Assembly: GCA_036172665.1 (NCBI GenBank)
Contig: CM069875.1
Span: 25,203,806-25,267,805, forward strand
Direction: 5' to 3'
Length of the DNA: 64,000 bases
Source: Prosopocoilus inquinatus
Lineage: Eukaryota > Arthropoda > Insecta > Coleoptera > Lucanidae
A program made the position numbers and the translations under genes. The notes beneath the pieces were generated by a model that was given only the letters and a program-made list of their open reading frames with translations, was not told the DNA's origin and did not search any database. Below are positions 12,846 through 23,860 of this stretch, one piece after another; position 1 is the stretch's first letter, and the number at the start of each line of letters is the position of its first letter.

Positions 12846-12944
12846 ATGGTAGGGTAAGTGAAATTATAGTTTTTCTCAATTTAATTTATTAAATATGCAT
12901 ATTGTTACAGTTCTCCGTCGGTACGCAGTTCAGATAGTAGAGGG
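12846..12944 (+). CDS. candidate 5' coding exons of an unrecognised gene
   Basis: AAAATGGTAGG is followed at once by the consensus donor GTAAGT (12854). A 57-bp intron ends in TTGTTACAG, and a 34-nt exon (12911-12944) follows, closed by the donor GTGAGT. Joining the two gives an open frame in matching phase, MVGSPSVRSSDSRG, ending in phase 0. The intron size is typical of short insect introns and both donors are near consensus. A further acceptor, TATATACAG at 13065, would add sixteen codons to a TAG at 13114-13116, but that exon is less convincing because ACAGGTGTCC also resembles a repeat end. I do not recognise the product. The alternative is an untranslated leader or chance splice signals. 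Confidence 0.4.
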
Positions 12945-13152
12945 GTGAGTTATTTATTTCCTTTTTTAGTAGGCCGTATCATATAATAAAATAATAAATA
13001 ATAAATAAATTATAAGCAAGGCCGTATTAACATATTTTTATTATACTATTGTTTGATATATACAGGTGTCCATCGAGTGCCGTGGTCTTCTCTACCGTCT
13101 AAAGTATACAAGATAGAAAAGGAATTTAAACGAGCTGAGGTGTAACTCAGTC

Positions 13153-14805
13153 AGCTCTATTTTCTAAAATTATTTTTAGCTGTACAGGGTGTTCAGTAAA
13201 TAAGAGCCATACCAAAGTTACATTTTTTTAAATGGAACACCCAGTATATTTTTCCATATTTCGAAAGTACGCATAACGAGTAGATAACAACCAAAAATTT
13301 CGGAAGTTTTATTTAAGAGTTTTTAAGATATTATTGTTAGTGTATAAATAATTGCTATTCTTTGAACTTATAGTTTGATTATTTATTCACATTTCATCGC
13401 GAATTTTTGTAGGTAGACAATAGAATATCTCATCTACAGAAATTTCACAACAGCTTCAATCTATTAGTTATTATGTGGACAGGGTGTTGAGTTTTGGAAA
13501 AATTAATTTTTCTCAAAATTTTCAAATGGAACAGCCAGTATATCTAAACTCTTGTGAAACACTGCCTTAATGAGCTTTCATAAAACGCCAAATGTTTTTA
13601 TCCAATCTGAAAAAATCACGTAACAGTAATTACTCATTTTTTTTATTTCAGCATTGACGTTTTTTAGCCTTTTCCATCGGTCCTTCTGTTTTATTTTGCT
13701 GATAAATTAATAAATATTAGTTAATTTAATTAATAAATTAGAAAATAAAATAATGTACAAATTAAGAGTAATACGTATTAAATTGGAAAATAACAGAAAA
13801 CTATGAACAAATAAGAATGACAAGGACCATTGAATCTAGAAAATTTATATTAAATATTCAAATTGTTTTTCAGCTTCTTGTAAATACTTCTTACTTCTTG
13901 TAATTTTGACGCCAAAAGACAGTTTTGAATGCTTTCTTCTATTAGGTGTGTCACGTCACATAACTTTCCATTATTAAAATCCATTTTATTAACACAAAAA
14001 GAAGTAAAAATTTATAGTAGTGTGTCACTAATCTAAACAATTGGTCTGTCAATTAAGAATTCATGGCAACTGTTTTCCTGTTTTCTAGCAAACAGCAATA
14101 TAATTTTAAATTTTATTTTTTAAAATTATTTTAATAATAAAGTTATTTAAATATTTTCAAAGTAAAGGAAAATAGGAATTAATTTAATAGAAACATATTC
14201 AATTACTTTGAACACAAAATAAAACATATTCATTGATTTATCATCTAACTGAAACAAAAAAAAAAACCGAATGGAAAGGCTAAATAAAATTAATATTGAA
14301 AGAAAAAGAAATATATCATTGCTGACTCGCGATTTCTTCAGTTTAGACAAAAATATTTGGCGTTTTATGAAAGCTCATTAAGGCAATACTTTAGAAGAGC
14401 TTAGACATATAAGTGTTCCATTTGAAAATTTTGAGAAAAATTAACTTTTTCAAAACTCAACATCCTGTACACATAATAACTAATAGATTGAATCTGTTTT
14501 GAAATTTCTGTAGATGAGATAGGAATTTGTATTGACTACCTACAAAAAATCGCGATGAAATGTAAATAAATAATCATACTATGTATAAGAATGCAAAGTA
14601 GAGCAATTTTTTACACAGAATTATTAATATCTTACAAAATCTTAAATAGAACTTCCGAAATTTTTGGTTATTATCTACTCGTTATGCGTACTTTCGAAAT
14701 ATAGAAAAATATACTAGGTGTTCCATTAAAAAAAATATAACTTTGTTGTGGATCTCAGTTACTGAACACCCTGTAGAACCAAAAGTAATTTTAGAAAATA
14801 GAGCT
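13153..14805. mobile_element. 1.65-kb giant palindrome with ~470-bp arms
   Basis: The left arm (13153 to about 13620) and right arm (about 14340 to 14805) are reverse complements. Matches include AGCTCTATTTTCTAAAAT, TACAGGGTGTTCAGTAA, CGAAAGTACGCATAACGAG, the ACAGGGTGTTGAGTTTTG / CAAAACTCAACATCCTGTA pair, and GCTTTCATAAAACGCCAAAT. The ~720-bp core is AT-rich with no transposase motif. The arms are themselves composite, with two nested ACAGGGTG...GGAACACCCAGTATA units. Confidence 0.85.
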
Positions 14806-15784
14806 GTATATATAGTTAAAAATTAAAAAATCTGATTTTCTATTTGATTTTGCATGTGACTTCAGATATCGGATGCAAAGAAAAGTAAACGATTTTTTCG
14901 CTATTGTATTGTCTGACTTTGATTTGTCAATGCTTCGTAACGGACTAATATTACTTGATTGTTGTCAAGGTCACAAGTCACCAGTGTTTCTTAAATTTGA
15001 ATGTCAATTAAATGTCAAAACTGTACGAAAAATTTCAATGAGCATAATATCACGTTTTGCGAAATTGAAGGAACCAGAGTGTTTTACAACTTGACAATGA
15101 CGGCCCCTGTGTGACAGCGTTATTGACAAGTGTCCTTTGACATTTCAAATTCCAACTAAAGCGCTGGATATTTCCAGTTAATTTATCTAAAATAATTTTT
15201 TTGGTACAACACAATATTTTAATTGTAATATATGTCAAATGACACTTGTCAATGATGATCTCACATGACGGCTATCACTGTCAAGCTGTGATCTAGTTTT
15301 TTTAATTTCGCCATTAGCAACACTGAAACCGAATGTATTTTGTTGATTTATTTATTTGACAGTAGCTTGGCGTTACGTGAGGAGCGACAAGATTGTAGGT
15401 TATGTGACTACAATTTGACTGTGCATTAAACTATTTAATTTAAATAGATTAATTATTTAACTATGTATAACTTGTATAAATGCACATATGTCAAACTGTC
15501 CGGATTTTTCTTAACTTAAAATTTTAACAGTCCTTGTCACTTCTGTCACATATGAACAGTGTCCCTTTTTCAATATGTCAATTTACTTGTTAAAAGGCGT
15601 TAGTAAAAATTTTGCTACCCGATGGCTTGACTTCTAGTTACGCTATTGCGCGCAACTCAAATAGAAACTCAAACAGTGTGAAGAATATATTTTATATATT
15701 AATTAAACGGCCAATCAGATGGTGTAAAGCCGCTTTTATTCCTGTAAATAGTAAAACATTCTAGGAGTCATATACTAGATCCTT
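14806..15784. other. no gene recognised
   Basis: This is AT-rich sequence with several short TGTCA-rich phrases around 15060-15300. The small frames on both strands overlap each other and have no domain signal. I see no RNA gene and no clear repeat structure. Confidence 0.4.
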
Positions 15785-15865
15785 TGTTTATTTTCTAACC
15801 GCGAAGGGGACCCTTTGATTGAACGGGGATGCAGCCCATAAAGACCATGCCTAAATCCGCCCCTG
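15785..15865. mobile_element. right end of a hAT-like element
   Basis: In reverse complement the edge reads CAGGGGCGGATTTAGGCATG, a terminal sequence of the CAGGGGCGG type seen in hAT-superfamily repeats. The opposite end was not found, so this is a solo or truncated end. It precedes unremarkable sequence up to 16337. Confidence 0.55.
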
Positions 15866-16337
15866 CTCCCAGTATAAATACCATATCTACCTTTTCTTCT
15901 CGTGTTAATGCTATTTTTTCATAAAGTAATGATAATTTCAAAAGAAGTGTCACGTAAACAACACGTAACAACACGTAAACAAATTAATAAAATTAAGAAT
16001 AAAACAAAACAAACAAAAATTTCTCAAAAACTATTAAGAGTAGGTATCGATAACCCTACATTGGTGAAAATGAAATTTAATTTTACATCTAATGGATGGA
16101 AAAAATATAGAGTTCTATTAAAAAAAATAAATTATTTCCATTTTAATGAGCCCTCATTGGCGGCTGTAGATGTAAATTAATTTGAAAAAATATTTCTTCC
16201 GTATAGATACAAAAGAAATCACATTTCTTGTAGAAATCAAAATCTCATTTGCACAGCTACAATCTTTTCTGAATTATTCAAGGTGGCGTAAAGCACTACT
16301 ACAGCTACGATTTGATCAAAAACGATGCATTTTAAGT

Positions 16338-17307
16338 ACAAGGTGACTACGCGAGAATTCCTACTCTCTTTAACTCTTTTATTTTTGATTGCAGAAAAAA
16401 ATGTTTAATACAAAACTTAAAGGGACTAATTCAAAGTTTCTCTTTGTGGTCACAGAAAAACAATTGATGATCGGATAAAAGAGATATAAACTTAGCTTAA
16501 GTTTTTTTTTAATGGAACAGCCTGTATTTTATTACGTTTGTCGATTCGAAATAAAATAATATATATATATAATAGAACTAATAATGTAGTAGATGTGTAT
16601 AAAATAATTCCTGTTTAATTTTTTTATTTTTTATTTTAGAAAGAAAAATGGATAGAAAAAGTTGTAGAATTTATTTTAATACTACTACAGATACTCACAA
16701 CAAACAATTGAGCGTCGGATACCCAAAAAATAAACGAAGTTTTGGTTTAAATAAAATAACATTAAAAAAATTTTACCATTAACATATTAAATCGATTTAC
16801 ATGTTTTCTAAAAATTAACTTTTTAACTAGAAAATTAAAATATTTAGGAAAAATTGAATTTTAAAAAATAATTAAAAATTTAACGTAAAACATATTCAAA
16901 GCATCTTCAATTTTTTTTACGCAAAGTGTAAATCTTTTTAACACGTTTTGATTCACGTCTCTTAGTATAAAAGAATCATAATTCAGGTTTTCTATTTTTA
17001 AAATTCAAAAAAAGAAATTAAATGGGAATTATTTTATAGAGACCTTCCACAGTATTGGTTTTATTATATACGTAGTCTCAGTTGAATTTAATTTAGAATC
17101 GAAAATATATAAAATATACAGAGCGTTCTAGTAAAAAAAAACTTAAGTTTAGTTTATATCTCGTTTATCCGCCCATCAACTGTTTTTCTGTGAGCACACG
17201 GAGAAACTTTGAATTAGTCCCTATAAGTCTTCTATTAAATATTCTTTTCCTGAAATCAAAAATAAAGGAGGTAAAGGGGGTGGGATTTCTCGCGTAGTCA
17301 CCCTGTA
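16338..17307. mobile_element. 970-bp long-inverted-repeat element
   Basis: ACAAGGTGACTACGCGAGAA at the left matches the reverse complement of TTCTCGCGTAGTCACCCTGT at the right. The arms run about 190 bp and include AATTCAAAGTTTCTC and TGATG.GCGGATAAA segments. An inner nested pair, GGAACAGCCTGTAT (16514) and ATACAGAGCGTTC (17114), sits where the arms end. No coding capacity is seen. Confidence 0.8.
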
Positions 17308-17695
17308 TAACAAATGTTTCGCAAACTGACCTTTAAATTCAGCGGGGAATTCAAAAATGTAATAAAATATGCGTCATTCCGTTTAAAATATCGAAGTAGG
17401 TATTTACTTTAGTTATACCCGGAAGTCGCTCATATTTGAAAATAATTTTACAAGATGGAGTATACAAAATTGGGAAACTTGTGTATAAAACATTTTTACC
17501 TGTTTTAACAAACAACAAGCATCAATTTATGCATTTTCTTGGAGTTTTGTGTTGCGAGACCCGTAAAGTTATCAGGTTTTACATTACTTGAATTTTACTT
17601 GAACTTAAAAAAAATCGAGACTATCGCCCCTCCTTTTTCGAAATATTTCCTGGGAATGTTGTAAAAACCCTAATAACGTTACTTATTACAAAAAT

Positions 17696-17853
17696 TTTGT
17701 GCAAATCGTTTTTGATTGCAGCGAGAACCTCGAGCAGCTTCTGGACAGCTGTTTCAGCCCTGCTTGGGGCTTCTTCAGCAGAAGCGTAGCTCGACATTCC
17801 CGCTGCAGACCAAAAACGACTTGCCCAATTTATTCGCAATTGCGATGTAAGAA
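17696..17853 (-). repeat. hammerhead-bearing repeat, copy 2
   Basis: This block is similar over about 155 bp to 35734-35885. On the minus strand it includes GCAATTGCGAATA, TCGTTTTTGGTCTGCAG, the hammerhead core and GCTGCTCGAGGTTCTC. Flanks outside the block are unrelated. No reverse transcriptase or transposase is beside it, so it looks like a short non-autonomous retroelement fragment. Confidence 0.75.
17737..17785 (-). ncRNA. type I hammerhead ribozyme, copy 2
   Basis: Read on the minus strand, stem I is GCUUCUG (17785-17779) pairing with CAGAAGC (17743-17737), seven perfect pairs. The core CUGAAGA (17778-17772) fits the consensus CUGANGA. Stem II is AGCCC/GGGCU with loop CAAGCA. GAA (17755-17753) follows, then a minimal stem III ACA/UGU with loop GC, and the cleavage triplet GUC with the cut after 17744. 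The very short stem III is what is known from type I hammerheads of animal retroelements, which often work best as dimers. Activity is untested. Confidence 0.8.
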
Positions 17854-19577
17854 TGATGTTATGTTCGTTACTTATTACGTAAACTACTAAAACGTTGTTT
17901 TGGAACATCTAGTACCTACGCATAAAAGTATACGGAAAAATAAAAAAATCAATTGAAAGCTTAGGTACTTGACTGACCGATGGAAAATATCAAAACTTAT
18001 AGTTCTGGAATTTTTGCTTACATGTGCACACTAAATATTTAAATGACTTAATACTAAAAGAATAAATTATTAACAAATATACTTTATTACAGGTAAAGTA
18101 ATATTAACGGATTAACACATTATATTTCAGAATTTGGAAAATTTAAATAATCCATTGCAATTTAAGAATGCAAGTTATGAAAGAATATCGTCTTTTCATT
18201 ACATTTTGCTTATTTATTGTTTTCTTCAAAATCAGGTGTTGAAATGCATTGGAATTTTTTTTTTCTGGACTATTATCTAAATCTACATTCCATTAAATAT
18301 CTAAAAAAATTGTTAATATCAATTGCAATAACAAATGGTCTGACACCAAAGAAAGCGTTATAGAGTGAAAGTGTTGCATTAAGTACTGCTTATTACGAAA
18401 TGGTAAAAGTGCAACAAAATTCCCGTGGTCGAAGGACGTTCATTTTTCTGGCAACGTTTTTAAGATAGGTCTTTCACTTCTTAAATTAAAAATTGTCAAA
18501 ATTGTTGCTTATCAATAGTTTGGCTTGTTTTAAAAAATATTTCTGGGTAAAGATAATTTTTTCAATCTTCAATCAAGTATTATTATTGTTATTACGTCTA
18601 TTATCTAATATAAGGTTTTTCTCTTTCTTATTTCCACAATTTCTAACATTAAAAAATTAAGCAGTACAACTTCTGCAACTACATGCGTGTTCGTTATTTG
18701 CAGAATATATGTTTCTGTTTGTTTATAGTTATTTGTATATTCATTGCCTTTTGAGGTGGAATATCATTCAGAAAATACAGAAAAACTTAAATAAGAAATA
18801 TTAATGTAAACAATAAGATAATGACGTTATCGTCTATCACAAATTAAAATCAGTGGAAACATATTGTTACGACTTCGAGATTCTCAAATAATAATCGTTA
18901 ACTAATTTCAAAATTTCAATTAAACACAATCGTTTACACAACTAAGACCACACTAATATTGATTTACAACACTTATCTAACAAATAATGCTTTCATAGTT
19001 CATCGTTTACTAGTCCAAGTTGTTCGTGCTTCGCTAAATTTAAACTGTTTAAATCGCGCGTCCATCTTCGCTTAAATATGTATTTAATTTACCGGCTTCC
19101 AGACAGAACACATGGAATGGGGAATTTATTGGCGTCCCAACTCACGGCTGGAACAATATTCTATCCAAAAAATCGAAATATTAGTTGCAGTTCGGTTGTT
19201 ATTTGGTATACTGGTCTATGTACATACAGTCGTTCTAAAATGCACCTTCTGCATGCAAGCTTCACCTTTAAAACAATAACTTTTTTGTAATTTAGCCGTC
19301 TTTGTATCTTTTAAAGTTTACGAGATCCCTGTACAGTGCGCAAAACAAAATGAGTGAAGTTTCATCCAATTTGTTTTTGCGCAATGTACCTATATTATAC
19401 GTTTATTTTTAAATCTTTTTAGCAATTTCATTTTTAGTACCACCTTCTGATTATCAGTATTTTTCAGTATTTTGACTTTAATTGTAAGTACAAGAAATAT
19501 GAGGTGAAGATAAATTATTGTCAACTGTTCTACTTAACCCTCAAGATTAAAATAAAAAAAAAAGTATTATCACCTGT
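17854..19577. other. no gene recognised
   Basis: AT-rich sequence. A slightly GC-richer patch at about 19030-19240 has no splice-supported frame. I see nothing that I can name. Confidence 0.4.
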
Positions 19578-21392
19578 ACAGGGAAATTCAGGCAACTCAT
19601 TCATTAAAAGTTTACGGACTTCCTCTTTGAATTTCTATTTCATATTTTGCGGTTATAAGTTAATAATTAAAATATAATATTTCCAACTTTCGAGCACTTT
19701 CGCTTGTACCGGAACTTGCTGTCAATTTTCTTATTTTAAGTGGAATACCCAATTTTTTATTGCATTTTCAAAATGCTCATGAAATTCTAAAAATATTTTG
19801 TGTAACATGTGATACAAGAAAAATTAACCGTTTTAGAGATATTTCCATTTTTTTAAAAAAGTTCAAAGTTGCAGTACCTTGTTTATGATGCTGCCATCTT
19901 TGTGTAACAAAAGCCTTAAGTTCAATTTTTGGCCTGTAGTAGGCTATGCTCATAATCTTTCAGGTCATACCTAATTTTACACAAAATCGTTTACGGGCTG
20001 GTTGAAAAGTAACTTCTATTCGAACTAATTTCAACTGTCGAAAAGTCATGTTTTTTAGAACACCCAGTATTTTTTTAAACCATAAGAATCAGAATTAAAT
20101 GTTCTTTCGAACTGTATTAACGTTCCCTATACCCATCTCTTATTTTTCTCTTTCTATTCATGATTTTCTCTTTGACACATGAAGAATTTTTTCACTTTTC
20201 AGTATTATTCCTGAATAGTGTGCTATGAAAATTTAACAAACTGAGGTTTTTAAATTAATTTCTGACTGTAATTACAATTTCATTCATCAAACCGACAAAT
20301 AATATTTAAATACACCTATCTATCATCTGAACTTTTTGTTTACATATGCCGCATGTATTAGAATTCTTGGTATGACTATTTACACATTTACAAGGAGAAA
20401 TTTACACTTGCAATACAAAATTTTATGAAAACTAATAAATAAATCAGAAAAATTAAAAATAATATACAAATTGTTGGTTATAATATTGGCTCTAAGTTGT
20501 CCTCGGCTATTATTTATTAGTAATAATTTTCTACTGTATCTAAGTAATAGCGCATTTTTCTCGATATAACAACTTTTTTTATTGACTTCTTGAAATGTCG
20601 ATTTTTTTATCATCAAATACATTTAATATCTCTGTGTTTGATTATTCATTTTTTGGTTCTTCGTAGCGATTAAATTGTTTTTTTTTATTCCTACTAAACG
20701 GATGATTTCAAAAATTATAATTTCTCTAGTTTTCATAGCTCCCTATTTAAAAATAATACCGAAAAGTGGAAAAAAATTACGTGCTAAAAAGAAATCATCA
20801 ATAACGAGTGAACTATGAAAGATAGGTATACGGAATGCTAATACAGGACGAAAGAACATTTAATCCTGAGTCACATGGTATAAAAATATACTAGGCGTTC
20901 CATTTAAAAAACATGACTTTTCGACAGTTGAAATTAGTTCGAATAGAAGTTACTTTTCAACCAGGCTGTAAGCAATCAAGTGCAAAACTGGACGTGATCT
21001 GAACGAATGTTACTGTAGAGTACTACAGGCCAAAAATGGGCATCATGGTTTTTGATGCACAACGATGGCAGTATCATAACCAAGGTTCTGCAAGTCAGAG
21101 TTATTTTTAAAAAATAAAAATATCTCGGAAACGGTTAATTTTCGTTGTGTCACATGTTGCACAAAATATTTTTAGAATTTTATGAAGATTTCAAAAATTC
21201 ATTAAAAAATGGGGTGTTCTATTTAAAATAAGAAAGTTGGCAGCAACTTCCGGTATAAGCAGAAGTGTCCAAAAATTGAAAATTTTATATTTTGATAGAT
21301 CATCATCGTTAACTTATAGCTGGAAAATGTGAAAAGGAAATTCAAAGAAGTTCGTAAACTTTTAATGAATGGGTTGCCTGAATCTCCCGATA
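19578..21392. mobile_element. 1.8-kb giant palindrome with ~680-bp arms
   Basis: The left arm (19578 to about 20255) begins ACAGGGAAATTCAGGCAAC and the right arm (about 20710 to 21392) ends with GTTGCCTGAATCTCCCGAT. Arm matches continue through GTAAACTTTTAATGAATG, AACTTGCTGTCAA/TTGGCAGCAACTTCCGG, CGACAGTTGAAATTAGTTCG, GAAAGAACATTTAAT and CACTTTTC.GTATTA. The core is about 450 bp and non-coding. A single isolated arm occurs at 55487-55788. Confidence 0.85.
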
Positions 21393-21703
21393 TAGTATCT
21401 AGTGTGTCAATGAATGTAAAAAAATATAATTTTTCAGAAATAATTACGGCTTGAATTTCACTATACGCATGATATAAAAGTGAAAGCAACATCATAAAAG
21501 GTTATCATTTCTGCCAAAAAACTCACGGTCAGAATATTATAGCAATGAAATAACCAAAGCGCACCTGGAGCTAGCTTACAGGGTGTACAATAATATAAAA
21601 AAGTGCATTTTTCATGAAAAAAGTCTGTTACGGGTTAATCTCTAGTTACAGCATCTATGGCAATTTCCTGTTGTACGTTCCATGTTCCTCATGTGCGTCG
21701 TAT

Positions 21704-22254
21704 ACAGGGTGCTGCATTTTGAAACGCAACATAGGAAATCCCATGTTAATTTAAATGTGCTGAAACATTGGCTTCCCTAATTATTTTACAGCAAAATTCC
21801 ATTTCTTTAAAGTGCTTTTCAAGATCAATCTCTTTTTTTCATTCGCTGAGTTTTAAGATATTTAAAGAAAGATTCTGTAACTAAATTCAATTTATACCAA
21901 ACTATTAGCACAGCCTTGATCAATGAGACTGAAAACTAGACAGACAATTAACCAATCTATGCATTTTTGAAAAAGATTGGTAGACTTTTTTTTCGGTAAT
22001 TTGTTCTAATATTTGTTGATCAAGGCAGTGCTGATAGTTTGGTATAAATTAAATTTCGTTACTTATCTTTTTTAAATATCTTGACACTGAGCGAATGAAA
22101 AATTCTTAAGCTTCAGAGACAAATTCATCTTGAAGGATATTTTAAAAAACCTAAATAGAATTTTGCTGTAAAATAATTAAGGAAGCCAATATTCATGCAC
22201 ATTTAAATTAACATGGGATTTCCTATGTTGCGTTTCAAAACGCAGCACTCTGCA
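21704..22254. mobile_element. 550-bp long-TIR MITE, copy 1
   Basis: ACAGGGTGCTGCATTTTGAA at the left is mirrored by TTCAAAACGCAGCACTCTG at the right, and the match runs inward for more than 90 bp (ACGCAACATAGGAAATCC, ATGTTAATTTAAATGTGC, AATTATTTTACAGCAAAATTC). Copy 2 follows in the same orientation at 22760-23307. Confidence 0.85.
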
Positions 22255-22759
22255 TAAAGTTGGCAATATTTCTTTCCGGAAGTGATGTTTTTGTGCTGTT
22301 TGAAATAAAAAGCTTTTCGTTGGTCTAGTTATCTAGTATAACTGTGTTTCGATAGGCTTGCCTTGTTGGCTCGAAAAGTCGGTTCCGGCAACCATCTTCG
22401 CCACATTTTTATTATTCTATCAACCAACATGACAGGGCAAACATGCATTTTGTTGTTTGTGAGACTTTGTGTAAAATTGAGTTACAACATTCTATAAAAC
22501 GGTGCTTTTAAGTAAGTCTTTCCTAACGGATTAACCAGATTCGTTAAGAGTAAGGCAGATCTCGTTCTTGTAGATGTCTGAATTATTTCTGAGACACCGC
22601 CAAATCGAGCAGCGTACCTGCACTGAAGATCACCGACGCCTGCGCCGTCTCGTACAGCGGTGTGAAGTTTTGGATTCATTTTTCGGTTTAATTTTGACCG
22701 TCGATGACGAAAAGGTAGCAACGAACAGCTGGGACCAAAGTACAGTAACCTACCCATAT
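22255..22759. other. spacer between two MITE copies, unassigned frame
   Basis: About 500 bp of comparatively GC-rich sequence. Open frames exist on both strands across 22574-22757, but neither shows a known domain or paired splice signals. It could be a decayed exon or transposase fragment; I cannot decide. Confidence 0.3.
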
Positions 22760-23307
22760 ACAGGGTGCTGCGATTTGAAACGCAACATAGGAAATTCCAT
22801 GTTAATTTAAAAATGCTCGAATATTGACTTGTCTAATTGTTTTAAATTCCATTTAGGTTTTTTAAAGTGCTCTTCTGTCTGTGAAGTTTAAGAATTTTTC
22901 ATTCGCTCAATTTCAAGATATTTGAAAAAGATCACTGACGAAATTCATTTTACTATCAACACGGCCTTGATCAGTAAATGTTAAAATAAATTACTGAAAG
23001 TTTTTCTATAAATCTTTTTCAAAAATGAACTAGATTTATTAATTATTTGTTCAGTTTTCACTGTCATTGATTAAAACTGTGTTGATAATTTGGCATAAAT
23101 TGAATTTAGTTACAGAAACTTTTTTTTAAATATCTTAACACTCAGCGTATAAAAAATTCTCAAACTTCACAGACAGATTCACCTTGAAGAGAACTTTAAA
23201 AAACCTAAATGGATTTTTTCTGTAAAATAAGTAGGGAAGCCAATATTCGAGCACCTTTAAATTAACATGGGATTTCCTATGTTGCGTTTCAAAATGCAGC
23301 ACCCTGT
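22760..23307. mobile_element. 550-bp long-TIR MITE, copy 2
   Basis: This has the same end sequence as copy 1: ACAGGGTGCTGCGATTTG on the left and AAATGCAGCACCCTGT on the right, with the shared inner phrases GAAACGCAACATAGGAAAT and ATGTTAATTTAAA. The internal sequence is also similar to copy 1, with a GTGTTGATAATTTGG segment. No coding capacity. Confidence 0.85.
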
Positions 23308-23389
23308 ATTTTCTACCTATCGTATTTTATTCTTACGTAAATATTTGCGACACATTTTTGGGTACTAGTTTAGAGTATCTCTTGTAACT

Positions 23390-23860
23390 TTAAAATAAAA
23401 TTTAATTTAGTTGGCGCTGTGCGACCTCGAGTCGACCTTGTAAGGTCCTGAGATCCTTAGTTAATTCACTTGTTGATTAAGTTAGTTAACGTATTGATTT
23501 GTTGAATCTTTACTTAGTTTTAAGAATTTAGTTTACTTCGGTCCGTTAACGCTAGTGTACGTCATTGGCAAGTTAGTCATTGCCAATATATTTATCATTA
23601 ATCACGACACGGTGGTTTCCTATATCTCAAACCCTTTCTTGAACGAACGAGTGTCAGTAAAATTCCTGGAAGCTTTCGTTTATTGGCATACTGTGTGGAT
23701 CTTTGGGAGTCGGTTTCATAGGGCTCTCATCAGCCGAGGTAGCTCCCTGACATCCTTATTGTTTTATTTAACCTACCCACACCTCCTTAAGAGCTTAGCT
23801 TCGAGAGATCTGTTAATTTCTCAATGCGACTTGCCACTAGATAAGTGACCCGGAGGATAA
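23390..23860. repeat. possible retroelement fragment with a broken hammerhead
   Basis: This unit is GC-richer than its flanks. On the minus strand near 23737-23712 it reads CUGAUGA, GAGCCC, UAU, GAAAC: the 5' half of stem II is present but its GGGCUC partner is missing. That suggests a hammerhead that has lost about six to ten nucleotides. The open frame on the plus strand (23555-23848) has no known domain. Confidence 0.3.

Noticed and set aside
22574..22757. Overlapping open frames on both strands between the two MITEs
   Set aside because: Neither has a recognisable motif, start context or exon borders; kept only as an unassigned spacer.
23555..23848. 97-codon plus-strand frame
   Set aside because: No known domain or splice context, and it overlaps a region that looks like a retroelement fragment with a broken hammerhead.
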